From Phytomonospora endophytica (lineage in GTDB: Bacteria; Actinomycetota; Actinomycetes; Mycobacteriales; Micromonosporaceae): a DNA stretch of 64,000 bases. The stretch covers positions 138,307-202,306 of the forward strand of contig NZ_JACHGT010000004.1 in assembly GCF_014202425.1 (NCBI RefSeq), read 5' to 3'. Positions 35,122 through 43,103 of the stretch are shown here, one piece after another (position 1 is the first letter of the stretch; each line of letters opens with the position of its first letter). The notes below the pieces were generated by a model, which was given only the letters and a program-made list of their open reading frames with translations, searched no databases and was not told where the DNA came from. The translations under genes and the position numbers were made by a program.

Positions 35122-36978
35122 TCACTTCACCATTGTGGACGCACGCGTGCTCCGCAGGCCAGCACGCGAGGGCATGTCTCGTAGCGCTTTCGCCACGGCC
35201 GCCGCGTGGGTCAACTGCGGATCATGACCGGCACCGGGGATCACCGTGACCGCGACGGGTCCCGGATCGCCGACCAGCGGATCCTCCTCACCGGCGATGA
35301 GGTGGACGCGTCCGCGTTCGAATCCCCCCAGCAGCGCCAGAAGTCCGGCGCGCTCGCCGGTCCGCTGAGCATCGCGCAGGAAACGCGCGGTCCTCCGCGC
35401 GACACCGGGCCGCCGAAGTTGGGCGGCGGCGCTCGCGACGGCGACGCGCGCCCCTCCCGTGGCGTCGGCTCCGACGAGCGTCGCGGTGAGCCGGTCGGCG
35501 GACATCCGGCGCAACACCGGACCGGCCAGCAGGGGCGTCCGCAGCGGCCACGACGCGCGCTTCTGCAGGAAGTACGGCGACACCAGCACCAGCCCGCCGA
35601 TCCGATCGGGATGCGCGGCCGCGTAACGGATCGCGGGCCCGCTCGCCGCCGAATGCGCGACGATCACCGGCCGCGACCGCACGGGCGCCAGCAGGTCCGC
35701 GAGCCACTCCGCGGGCCCCGCCGTGGATGGCGCCGAACGTCCGAGCCCGGGCAGGTCCGCGACCAGCACGCGCTCCTCGCCGAGCTCGCCGAGGACCCCG
35801 CGCCAGGACTCGCCGTCGAGCGGGAGCCCGTGCAGCAGAACGAAAGCGGGCGCGACCCGGTCGCCCGCGAGGTAGGTCCGCGCACCGGCCACGTCGTGGA
35901 ATCCGCCGGGCGTCGTGGTGGGGGAGTCGCCGAAGCCGTCGGCGACGAGGCGGTCGGCCCACCGGAGCAGCGATTCCTCGACGGGCGGCATCGCCAGCCC
36001 TGCGGTGGCGGCGAGGCGCTCGGCCGAGGCGGTGTCGTAGCGCTCGTCGGTCAGGAACCCCAGGGTCTCCGGGTCTGCGCCGGTGAGCCAGGCCGGAAGC
36101 CGCCGCAGCAGTGACACGGGGATGTGGCGTTTCGGTGCCTTGACGCCGAGGTGCCCGGCGAGAAGCCGGACGAGTCCGGGGAGCTCGGGTGTATCCGGAT
36201 TCAGGATCCAGTGGGCGCCACCGGGTTCATGATCATGGACGGGTGTCATGGCCATGAACCGTGCCAGGTGGTCGACGGTGGTCACGGGCACGAAGGTGCG
36301 GGCATCGCCGGGCAGTGCGGGGAGCCTGCCGCGCCAGATGTCGCGCACCAGGTCGGCGAGCCCGATGTACTGGCCCGCCTCGCCGGTCGCGGAGTGGCCG
36401 ATGACGGTGCTGGGGTTGACCACCGTCAACGGCACGCCGAGTTCGGCGGCGAGCACGCGCACGGCCGCGTCGCTCTCGGTCTTCGAGCCCTCGTAGGCGC
36501 CTTTTTCGCGGTACAGGCGGCTCAGTTCGGGCTCGGGGATCGGGTATCGCGGCTCGGGATCGAGGCCGACGCGGTAGCCGGAGACGTGCACGAGGCGGCG
36601 CAGGTCCGTGCGGGTCGCGGCCCAGTGGAGCACGTTGAGGGCGCCGTCGACGTTGGCGGCCCGGGCCTCCTCGCGGCCGAGCCCGAAGCGGTACAGGCCG
36701 GCGGTGTTGTGGACGTCGCGGACGCCGGTGAGCAGCACGTCGTCGGCCGGGGTGAGGCCCAGGCTCGGGCCGCCGGTGACGTCTCCGGTGACGACGGTGA
36801 GCCGGTCGTCGGGGGTGTCGTGCTCGCGCAGCCAGGTCCGAAGGTCCTCCTCGGAGCGGGCCGGGTCGCGGAGCACGGCGGCGACGGCGCGGCCCTCGGC
36901 GAGGAGGTGAAGCAGCAACCAGCGGCCGATGAGCCCGGTGGCGCCGAAGACGGCCGTGTCGGGGAGGGGTGCGGTCAT
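35122..36978 (-). CDS. Fusion of NAD-dependent epimerase/reductase and alpha/beta-hydrolase
   Basis: A 618-aa two-enzyme fusion starting at ATG 36978 (MTAPLPDT) with GAGAGGAAC upstream. Residues 1-345 are an extended SDR (3-beta-HSD/dihydroflavonol-reductase-like): FGATGLIGR, VHVSGYRVG, YEGSKTE (Tyr-x3-Lys) and NPSTVIG. Residues about 355-605 are an alpha/beta hydrolase: FVLLHGLPLDGESW (oxyanion HG), nucleophile in VAHSAASG, acid near EEDPL, and His in IPGAGHDPQ. The nucleophile elbow is HSAAS rather than GxSxG. Both halves keep active-site residues, so sequential reduction and hydrolysis of one substrate is possible. A TetR gene upstream and a shared 19-nt motif suggest ligand-induced expression. 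Confidence 0.85.
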   Translation of the reverse strand: MTAPLPDTAVFGATGLIGRWLLLHLLAEGRAVAAVLRDPARSEEDLRTWLREHDTPDDRLTVVTGDVTGGPSLGLTPADDVLLTGVRDVHNTAGLYRFGLGREEARAANVDGALNVLHWAATRTDLRRLVHVSGYRVGLDPEPRYPIPEPELSRLYREKGAYEGSKTESDAAVRVLAAELGVPLTVVNPSTVIGHSATGEAGQYIGLADLVRDIWRGRLPALPGDARTFVPVTTVDHLARFMAMTPVHDHEPGGAHWILNPDTPELPGLVRLLAGHLGVKAPKRHIPVSLLRRLPAWLTGADPETLGFLTDERYDTASAERLAATAGLAMPPVEESLLRWADRLVADGFGDSPTTTPGGFHDVAGARTYLAGDRVAPAFVLLHGLPLDGESWRGVLGELGEERVLVADLPGLGRSAPSTAGPAEWLADLLAPVRSRPVIVAHSAASGPAIRYAAAHPDRIGGLVLVSPYFLQKRASWPLRTPLLAGPVLRRMSADRLTATLVGADATGGARVAVASAAAQLRRPGVARRTARFLRDAQRTGERAGLLALLGGFERGRVHLIAGEEDPLVGDPGPVAVTVIPGAGHDPQLTHAAAVAKALRDMPSRAGLRSTRASTMVK

Positions 36979-36990
36979 GATGTTCCTCTC

Positions 36991-37009
36991 TAGACCGATC
37001 TGCATAATC
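36991..37009. promoter_or_regulatory. 19-nt TetR-box copy 1, upstream of the fusion gene
   Basis: TAGACCGATCTGCATAATC lies 12 nt before the fusion-gene ATG. It matches 17 of 19 bases of the copy at 37690-37708 that precedes tetR itself. A shared operator is the simplest reading. Confidence 0.65.
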
Positions 37010-37103
37010 TGAGTCGACGATCGTGCGTCGTGCGGGCGGATGTGACCTTCGAATGGAGCGGGGACTTACCTTCTCGGCGGCGTTCCCGCCGCTCGGACCG
37101 TGT

Positions 37104-37679
37104 TCAGCCGGTTGTCAGGAGTCTGGCGATGTGGCGACCGGCCTGGTCGACGGGTGTGCGGCTGCGGGCCGTGCGGGCGAGCAGGAGGGCGCCTTCGATG
37201 AGCGCGAGGACCGTCGCGGCGAGGTCGTCCACGTCGGCGGTGGGGTGGCCGTCGGCGAGCAGCGCCCCGGCGAGGGCGCGTCGCCAGCTCGTGTAGATGC
37301 CGTCGCAGACCGCCGCAAGGGCGTCGTTGGAGGCGGCGACCTCCAGTGCGACGGTGGCCACCGGGCAGCCTTTGGCGTAGTCGGCGGCGACCATGCGGTC
37401 GGTGAGGGCGCCGAGTAGTCCCATGACGAGGTCGCGGGAGTCGCGCGTCGTCGCGGCCGCCTCGGCGACCATGCCGTCGACCTCGCGCCCGGCGGCGGCC
37501 AGGGCCTCGGTGACGAGCTGGTCCTTGCCGCCGGGGAAGTGGTGGTAGATCGAGCCGCGGGGCGCGCCGGAGGTCGCGATGACCTCGTTGAGGCCGGTGC
37601 CGTGGTAGCCCTTGGCCTCGATCAGCGCGCGCGTCGCCGTGATCAGCCGTGCTCTCGTCTCATCGCCCTTGGTGGCCAT
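37104..37679 (-). CDS. TetR-family regulator (LmrA/YxaF-like)
   Basis: A 191-aa regulator starting at ATG 37679. The HTH is NEVIATSGAPRGSIYHHFPGGKDQLVTEAL (about residues 30-60); the HFPGGKDQL form and the C-terminal domain starting GCPVATVALEVAAS are typical of the LmrA/YxaF group, which often represses oxidoreductase or efflux genes. The 19-nt motif at 37690-37708 lies 10 nt before its ATG and recurs before the SDR-hydrolase fusion, so it probably represses both itself and that gene. A 125-nt gap separates the two. Confidence 0.88.
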   Translation of the reverse strand: MATKGDETRARLITATRALIEAKGYHGTGLNEVIATSGAPRGSIYHHFPGGKDQLVTEALAAAGREVDGMVAEAAATTRDSRDLVMGLLGALTDRMVAADYAKGCPVATVALEVAASNDALAAVCDGIYTSWRRALAGALLADGHPTADVDDLAATVLALIEGALLLARTARSRTPVDQAGRHIARLLTTG

Positions 37680-37689
37680 GGGAAGAGAA

Positions 37690-37708
37690 TAGACCGATCG
37701 TCATAATC
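37690..37708. promoter_or_regulatory. 19-nt TetR-box copy 2, upstream of tetR
   Basis: TAGACCGATCGTCATAATC lies 10 nt before the tetR ATG (minus strand). It shares 17 of 19 bases with the copy at 36991-37009. The internal GACCGATCGTC is nearly a palindrome. Confidence 0.65.
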
Positions 37709-37731
37709 GACGCGGAGCGACCCCGCCGGCG

Positions 37732-38277
37732 TCAGTAGCGTGAGGCCCGCATGTCGTCGGCCAGGATCCGGTCGACGGTCTCGTCGACGGTCAGATCGCT
37801 GGAGTCGAGCCACAGTCCGCGCCTCGGCGTCGTCGCGAAGTCGGCGCGCATCGCGTCGACGGCGGCCGTCAGGTCGGAACCCCAGTCGCGGTAGGAGTTC
37901 GACCCGCGTCCGATCTCCCGGCGCACGACCGCCTCCGTGGACGGCCACAGCACCACCAGATGCCGTTCGGCGTCCCGGACGTCGTCCATCCATGTGGACA
38001 CGTCCTCACCCATGATGATGTCGCTGCACACGAAGTCGACGCCGCCGCCCGCGTAATGCGAGGCCAGCAGAGCCGACCCCGCGTACCGAAGCCGCAGCTC
38101 CCGCACCGCCGCCGGATCCGGATCCGGCGTCATGTCGACGTGACCGGACACCACCGCGTGATAGAGGACGTCACCGTCGAAATGCGCCGCCAGGGGTGAG
38201 ATCCGCCGGGCCAGGGCCGCGGCGACGGTCGACTTCCCGGCGGCCTGGAGACCGGTCACGAGCACAACGCGAGACAT
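37732..38277 (-). CDS. P-loop small-molecule kinase/phosphotransferase-like protein
   Basis: A 181-aa cytoplasmic protein starting at ATG 38277. Walker A GLQAAGKST is at residues 9-17; an FDGDVLYHAVVSG segment follows where related kinases hold the acceptor; VDFVCSDIIMGED is in the Walker B position; the lid region holds several Arg residues (VVRREIGRG). The size and layout resemble chloramphenicol-3-O-phosphotransferase-like and shikimate/gluconate-kinase-like proteins of the AAA_33 group. The substrate is unknown. It is not obviously in an operon. Confidence 0.75.
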   Translation of the reverse strand: MSRVVLVTGLQAAGKSTVAAALARRISPLAAHFDGDVLYHAVVSGHVDMTPDPDPAAVRELRLRYAGSALLASHYAGGGVDFVCSDIIMGEDVSTWMDDVRDAERHLVVLWPSTEAVVRREIGRGSNSYRDWGSDLTAAVDAMRADFATTPRRGLWLDSSDLTVDETVDRILADDMRASRY

Positions 38278-38331
38278 GGGGACATGATCGCGACGAGGAC
38301 GCGGACGGTCGAGCGTTTTTCGCCGCCGCCG

Positions 38332-39534
38332 TCAGCCCGCGAGCCGGAGTTCGAGCTCGCGGAGCAGGTCCTCGACGTCGACGCGCGTCGTCCCCACCGG
38401 CGTCGTCCTCGTCGTGCCGTAAGCCATTTCGACGAGGGCCGAGCGCACCGTCGCCAGCTCCGTCATCGAAGCGCCCACCTCGAACCACGAACCCTGTTCG
38501 GCCGCGACGGCGTCGGTGCGCAGCCGCACGGCGAAGGCCCGGGCGTCCGCGGCGGACAGGCCCGTGCGCGTCGCCCACTCGGCGTCACCGAGATCGCCGA
38601 GCACGATCGCGACGACGTCGGCGAGGAACCCGAACATCGCCGGATCCCCGTCGATGCGCACGCCCGTCGGGCGCAGGCGCAGCGTGGTCCGTTCGATCAC
38701 CGCGACCTCGCGGCCGACGACGTCCTCGCCGAGCCGGAAGCGGATATTCTGCAGACCCCACCCGCGGGCGAGCCGCGACGCCGTCGTCCCGTCGGGGCTC
38801 ACGGCACCGGGGTCGGCACCTGCCAGCAGCAGGACGCCCGCGGCCTTCTTGTGGTCACGCTCGACGGCGTGCATCAACGCCGTACGGCCCATCGCGTCGG
38901 CCGCCTCCACGTCCGCCCCGGCGCCCACGAGGACGTCGAGCGCCGCGTGATCACCCCGCCGCGCGGCCAGGACGATGACGGGCGTGCCGTCGGAACGCCG
39001 CCGGTCCGGGTCGGCGCCGTGCGCGAGCAGCACCCGCAGCACCGCCGGAGCGGCCGACGCCGTGACCGCGACGACCAAGGCCGCCTCCTCGTCGGGCCCG
39101 GACTCGGCGCCCTCGGCGAGCAGGTGGGCCAAGACCTCCAGGCCGCCCGGTGCCGGACGGTGGGTCGGCCGTCCGACCGCTTGGGCCAAGACGCCCGGCT
39201 CCGTCGTGAGCGCGCCCCGCTCCAGCAGCAGGCGGACGACGGCGGGCGCCGACGCCGTCACGGCCGCGCGCAACGGCGAGGCCCCGAAGCCACCGACCCG
39301 CGTGACACTCGCGCCCGCGTCCAGCAGCCGCCGCGCGATGTCGGCCCGGCCCGCGGACGCGGCCGCCACGAGCACCGACCGCCGCCAGCGCGTCACGAGC
39401 ACATCCGGGTCGGCGCCTCCGGCGAGCGCGCCCTCGACGGCCGCGTCGTCGCCATCGGCCACGGCCGCGATCAGCCGCCGGTCGGCGTCACCGCCTTCTC
39501 GCCCGGCACGCTCCGAGCCCGCCTTCTCCGTCAC
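38332..39534 (-). CDS. Ankyrin-repeat protein
   Basis: A 400-aa cytoplasmic protein starting at GTG 39534. TACGGT (39546-39541, minus) ends 6 nt before the start, so the mRNA is probably leaderless; the open frame upstream is antisense to the next gene. Residues about 20-265 hold six or seven ankyrin repeats (RLIAAVADGDDAAVEGALAGGADPD, DIARRLLDAGASV, LRVLLAHGADPDRRRSDG, LDVLVGAGADVEAADAMGRTALMHAVERD). The C-terminal 130 residues, with VAIVLGDLGDAEWATRTGLSAADARAFAVRL, form a separate domain I do not recognise. Ankyrins mediate protein contacts. The partner is unknown. Confidence 0.85.
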   Translation of the reverse strand: MTEKAGSERAGREGGDADRRLIAAVADGDDAAVEGALAGGADPDVLVTRWRRSVLVAAASAGRADIARRLLDAGASVTRVGGFGASPLRAAVTASAPAVVRLLLERGALTTEPGVLAQAVGRPTHRPAPGGLEVLAHLLAEGAESGPDEEAALVVAVTASAAPAVLRVLLAHGADPDRRRSDGTPVIVLAARRGDHAALDVLVGAGADVEAADAMGRTALMHAVERDHKKAAGVLLLAGADPGAVSPDGTTASRLARGWGLQNIRFRLGEDVVGREVAVIERTTLRLRPTGVRIDGDPAMFGFLADVVAIVLGDLGDAEWATRTGLSAADARAFAVRLRTDAVAAEQGSWFEVGASMTELATVRSALVEMAYGTTRTTPVGTTRVDVEDLLRELELRLAG

Positions 39535-39601
39535 CCGCCGACCGTATGCCACGCCACCGGCACGTCCCACCCGCTCGCAACCGCGACGTATCGTCGCCAC
39601 G

Positions 39602-40332
39602 GTGAACCGACCCGTCGACCTCGCCCGCCTCGGCCCCGTCGCCGTCGGGTTCGCCCTGGTCTTCGCGGCCCTGAGCGTGTGGAGCCCGTGGTGGGCGATC
39701 CCGACCGTCCTGCTCGCCTTCGTCGCGGGACGGCTGCCCGGCCTGGCCCGGGCGACCGTGCTCGTCACCGTCGGTGCGCTCGCCGCGGCCGTGACCGCGC
39801 TGGCGCTCGAACCGGCGTGGATCCCGCACGGCTTCCGCTTCCTCGCGCTGCTGCTCGCCGAGACGATGGTGCCGTGGTTCGCCGGGCGGTTCCTCGCCGA
39901 TGCCGGCCGGGAGGGCGCCCGCCTGCCTGAACGCGCGCCCCTCACGACCCCGCCCCACCTCGCCACCGCAGTGCCCGCCGCCGGATCCGGCTCACCATCG
40001 CCGCCGCCGTCCTCGTCCCCCTGGTCACCTTCGCCGTCGTCGGTGCGGGACTGCGCGGCTGGGAACTGCTGTCGGCGCGCGGCTCGGTCCTCGACGCCGA
40101 GGTCTTCGCGGGCCTGCGCCCAGGCCAGGAACGCGGCGACTTCGCGCACCTTCTGCCCACCACCGAGACACCGGCCCACCCGGAGGCGCCCGAACCACCC
40201 GGCACCGCCTGCGAGTACTACGAGATCACCTCCGACCCCTTCGACGACCGCTCCGGCGACGCCTACCGCCTCTGCTTCGCCGGCACCATCCTGCTGTCCG
40301 CCGACATCGTCTCCGAGGAGCCCGGCGCATGA
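39602..40332 (+). pseudogene. Sensor histidine kinase remnant lacking its catalytic core
   Basis: GTG 39602 (leaderless; TATCGT ends 7 nt upstream) opens a frame coding the N-terminal membrane sensor of a LuxR-partner kinase: four helices ending ETMVPWFAGRFLADAGREGARLPERA. In intact relatives the HisKA_3 and ATPase domains follow. Here the frame decays near 39935-39975, and from about 39931 a different frame encodes the usual C-terminal extension: a helix (RLTIAAAVLVPLVTFAVVGAG) and a region ending PGTACEYYEITSD and DAYRLCFAG, stopping at TGA 40330-40332 in ATGA overlap with the response regulator. About 200 residues, including the phospho-His and ATP site, are missing. An internal deletion with a frameshift is the best explanation. 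Confidence 0.68.
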
Positions 40333-41012
40333 TCCGCGTCCTGATCGCCGACGACGAACCCATGGTCCGCGCCGGGGTGCGCGCGGTCCTGTCTGCCGGC
40401 CACGGCATCGAGATCGTCGCCGAGGCCGCCGACGGCCACACCGCCGTCGAGCTCGCCCGGCGCCACCGGCCCGACGTCGCCGTCCTCGACATCCGCATGC
40501 CCGGCACCGACGGGATCGCCGCCGCCACCGAGATCCGCCGCACCCTCCCGGACACCGGCGTGGTCATGCTGACGACCTTCGGCGAGGACGACTACATCCT
40601 CCGCGCGCTCGGGGCCGGCGCCACCGGCTTCCTGGTCAAGTCCGGCGACCCCGACGAGCTCATCGCCGGGGTCCGTGCGGTCGCCGACGGCGCCGCCTTC
40701 CTGTCACCGAAGGTCGCCGCCAGGGTGGTCGCGCATCTCGCCGCCGGGGGCGACGGGACGCGCGCGACCCGTCGCGCGGACGCCCGCGCGCGGGTCGGCG
40801 CGCTGAGCCCCAGGGAACGGGAGGTGCTGTCGTACCTCGGCGCCGGATGGGCCAACGGCCGCATCGCCCGCCGGCTGGGCGTGGTCGAGGGGACGGTGAA
40901 GTTCCACGTGAGCGCGATCCTGTCGCGTCTCGGCGTGGAGAACCGGGCCGCCGCGGCCGTCGTCGCCCACGAGGCCGGAATCGTCCCGGCGGAACCGCCG
41001 CACGAGCACTGA
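40329..41012 (+). CDS. NarL/LuxR-family response regulator, now probably orphan
   Basis: A 227-aa regulator starting at ATG 40329, overlapping the kinase-remnant stop (ATGA). The receiver has acidic pocket Asp8/Asp9, phospho-acceptor Asp54 (VLDIRMPG), Thr in MLTTFGEDD and Lys in FLVKSGD; the LuxR HTH follows (LSPREREVLSYLGAGWANGRIARRLGVVEGTVKFHV, about 155-190). All key residues are intact, so the regulator may work with another kinase, with acetyl phosphate, or unphosphorylated. Its last 309 nt are overlapped in antisense by the PAP2 frame. Confidence 0.92.
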   Translation: MIRVLIADDEPMVRAGVRAVLSAGHGIEIVAEAADGHTAVELARRHRPDVAVLDIRMPGTDGIAAATEIRRTLPDTGVVMLTTFGEDDYILRALGAGATGFLVKSGDPDELIAGVRAVADGAAFLSPKVAARVVAHLAAGGDGTRATRRADARARVGALSPREREVLSYLGAGWANGRIARRLGVVEGTVKFHVSAILSRLGVENRAAAAVVAHEAGIVPAEPPHEH

Positions 41013-41660
41013 CCCGAACCGCGTCAGCGCCAGATGAGCGGCGACGACGCCACCCGCGCCCAGGACCGCGCCCGCGAGCACGTCGTGCGGGTAGTGCACG
41101 CCGACGACCACGCGCAGCACCGCCACCGCCGCCGCGAGCGGAAGCGCGACGGCCGTCAGCCGCGGCCGCAGGATCATCAGCGCGACCGCGACGCCCATCG
41201 CGACGGTCGCGTGGTTGCTGGGGAAGGACCAGTCGCCCGGTTCGGGACACTCCGCGATCGCCGAGGCGCCCGGCACCGCCCGGCACGGCCGCTCCTCGTC
41301 GACGGCGAGCTTCCAGGCCTCGCTGAGCCCGTAGGCGGCGACGGTCCCGACGCCCGCGACCACGCCCGCCGCCGAGCGGACGTGGTCCCGCCGCCGGACG
41401 GCCGCCAGCCACGTGAACGCCGTCCACAGACCGAGCACGGCGAGACAGGTGAGGGTGAGGATCTCCAGTGCGGTGGCCAGGCCGGCGGGCGGGACGTCGG
41501 ACAGCGCGCGGTACAGCGACGCCGAGGCGCCGTCGGTGACCATCGCGAGTTCGTTCGTGCCGACACCGCCGGGTGACAGCCAGGCGGTGACGGCGACGGC
41601 GACGGCGAGCACGGCGACGGCGCCGAGGCCGCGCGCGAGGTGCGTTCTGAGCTGGTTCAT
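40704..41660 (-). CDS. PAP2-family membrane phosphatase with overlong antisense tail
   Basis: ATG 41660 (MNQLRTHLARG) is the start; TAGCGT (41674-41669, minus) ends 8 nt before it, a leaderless layout. Residues 1-215 give six membrane helices and the three phosphatase motifs: KLAVDEERP, FPSNHA and RVVVGVHYPHD. It should hydrolyse lipid phosphates such as undecaprenyl pyrophosphate or phosphatidic acid on the outer membrane face. The natural end is near residue 220 (HLALTRFGS); the frame then runs 309 nt antisense to the response regulator, giving about 100 Arg/Gly/Asp-rich residues with no domain. A lost stop or small frameshift near 41025-41040 is likely. Confidence 0.82.
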   Translation of the reverse strand: MNQLRTHLARGLGAVAVLAVAVAVTAWLSPGGVGTNELAMVTDGASASLYRALSDVPPAGLATALEILTLTCLAVLGLWTAFTWLAAVRRRDHVRSAAGVVAGVGTVAAYGLSEAWKLAVDEERPCRAVPGASAIAECPEPGDWSFPSNHATVAMGVAVALMILRPRLTAVALPLAAAVAVLRVVVGVHYPHDVLAGAVLGAGGVVAAHLALTRFGSVLVRRFRRDDSGLVGDDGRGGPVLHAETRQDRAHVELHRPLDHAQPAGDAAVGPSGAEVRQHLPFPGAQRADPRAGVRATGRARPVAPGGEMRDHPGGDLR

Positions 41661-41823
41661 GGCGGTGGACGCTATGGACCGCGGCGCCCGCCGGGAATGC
41701 CTGAAAGACCAGGCGGGGCCTTGACCTTCGACCAGGCAGGGTGTCGAACGCAGCCGGTCGGAAGCCCGACGAAGACGGTCCGGCGGAGCCTTTCGTCGGT
41801 CCGCTCGACTAAGGTGCACCTAC

Positions 41824-43050
41824 ATGGGCACCAACGACGACTCCGGACCGCCCGTGACGACGCTGCGCGTCGGCATGATCGGCTACGCGTTCATGGGCCA
41901 GGCGCACTCGGCGGCCTGGCGCGACGTGAACCCGGTGTACGCCGACCTGCCGGTCTCGGTCCAGCTGACGGCCCTGTGCGGCCGTAGCACCGAGATGGTC
42001 ACCGCCGCCGCCCGCCAGTACGGCTGGAGCCGCGCCGAGACCGACTGGCGCGCCGTCGTCGAGGCCGAGGACATCGACATCGTCGACATCAGCACCCCCG
42101 GCGACACCCACGCCGAGATCGCCATCGCCGCGTTGCGCGCCGGGAAGCACGTGCTGTGTGAGAAGCCGATGGCCAACACCGTCGAGGAGGCCGAGCGCAT
42201 GGCGGCCGTCGCCGCGGAGTCACCCGGCCTCGTCGCGATGGTCGGCTTCACCTACCGCCGCGTGCCCGCCGTGACCTTCCTGCGCCACCTCGTCCAAAGT
42301 GGACGATTCGGGAGGCTGCGGCACGTCCGCGCCGTCTACCTCCAGGACTGGCTCGCCGACGCCGACGCGCCCTGGACCTGGCGCCTCGACAAGGACAAGG
42401 CCGGATCGGGCGCCCTCGGCGACATCGGCGCCCACATCGTCGACATGGCCGCCTACGTCACCGGCCAGCACATCACGCGGCTCGTCGCCGACACCGAGAC
42501 CTTCGTGACCGAGCGGCCCCTGTCCGACGACGACGGCACCGGCGAGGTCACCGTCGACGACACCGCCTCCTTCCTCGCCCGCCTCGACGGGGGCGCCGTC
42601 GCGACCTTCGAGGCCAGCCGCTTCGCCACCGGCCGCAAGAACGGCCTGCGCCTGGAACTCAACGGCAGCAAGGCCTCGGCGGTCTTCGAGCTCGAACGGC
42701 CCAACGAGCTGATGTTCTACGAGACCGACGCGCCCGCCGCCGAACAGGGCTTCCGCCGCATCCTCGTCACCGAGAAGACGCACCCCTACTTCGACGTGTG
42801 GTGGCCGCCCGGGCACACCATCGGCTACCAGCAGCCGTTCACGCACCAGGCGCACGACTTCATCCGCGCCGTCATCGACGCCACCCCCGCCAGCCCGGAC
42901 TTCGCCGACGGCCTGCGCGTCCAGCGCGTCCTCGACGCCGTCCAGCGCAGCACCGAGACCGGCGCGTGGGTCGAACTGCCCGCGCCCGAGGCGAAAGGCG
43001 CCACGAAACGCAAACCCCGCCGTGGAGTGCTGCGCAGGAAAGGGAAGTAG
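41824..43050 (+). CDS. Gfo/Idh/MocA-family oxidoreductase
   Basis: A 408-aa NAD(P)-dependent sugar or inositol dehydrogenase starting at ATG 41824. TAAGGT (41810-41815) ends 8 nt upstream, so the mRNA is likely leaderless. The Rossmann domain (VGMIGYAFMGQAHSAAW, residues about 15-31) and the catalytic motif CEKPMANT (Lys near 116) are clear; GSGALGDIGAHIVDMAAY holds the second conserved Asp and His. The C-terminal 15 residues are Lys/Arg-rich. With the sugar-phosphate isomerase (46091) and ThuA-like protein (47129) it suggests an inositol- or disaccharide-type catabolic set, interrupted by a TPR gene. Confidence 0.9.
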   Translation: MGTNDDSGPPVTTLRVGMIGYAFMGQAHSAAWRDVNPVYADLPVSVQLTALCGRSTEMVTAAARQYGWSRAETDWRAVVEAEDIDIVDISTPGDTHAEIAIAALRAGKHVLCEKPMANTVEEAERMAAVAAESPGLVAMVGFTYRRVPAVTFLRHLVQSGRFGRLRHVRAVYLQDWLADADAPWTWRLDKDKAGSGALGDIGAHIVDMAAYVTGQHITRLVADTETFVTERPLSDDDGTGEVTVDDTASFLARLDGGAVATFEASRFATGRKNGLRLELNGSKASAVFELERPNELMFYETDAPAAEQGFRRILVTEKTHPYFDVWWPPGHTIGYQQPFTHQAHDFIRAVIDATPASPDFADGLRVQRVLDAVQRSTETGAWVELPAPEAKGATKRKPRRGVLRRKGK

Positions 43051-43053
43051 CCG

Positions 43054-43096
43054 CTCAAGGTTCCTTCAAGGTTTTCCCCACCCGGCGGCATACCTT
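43054..43096 (+). promoter_or_regulatory. SARP-box-like repeats plus -10 of the TPR gene
   Basis: CTCAAGGTTCC (43054-43064) and TTCAAGGTTTT (43065-43075) are an 11-bp-spaced direct repeat. The -10 TACCTT (43091-43096) ends 7 nt before ATG 43104. The repeat-to-minus-10 distance is within 1 bp of that at the 9948 gene. Confidence 0.6.
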
Positions 43097-43103
43097 GCCT
43101 CGC

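Noticed and set aside
41034-41576. Plus-strand frame opposite PAP2
   Set aside because: The minus strand carries all three PAP2 motifs and a promoter-like box; the plus frame has no recognisable features.
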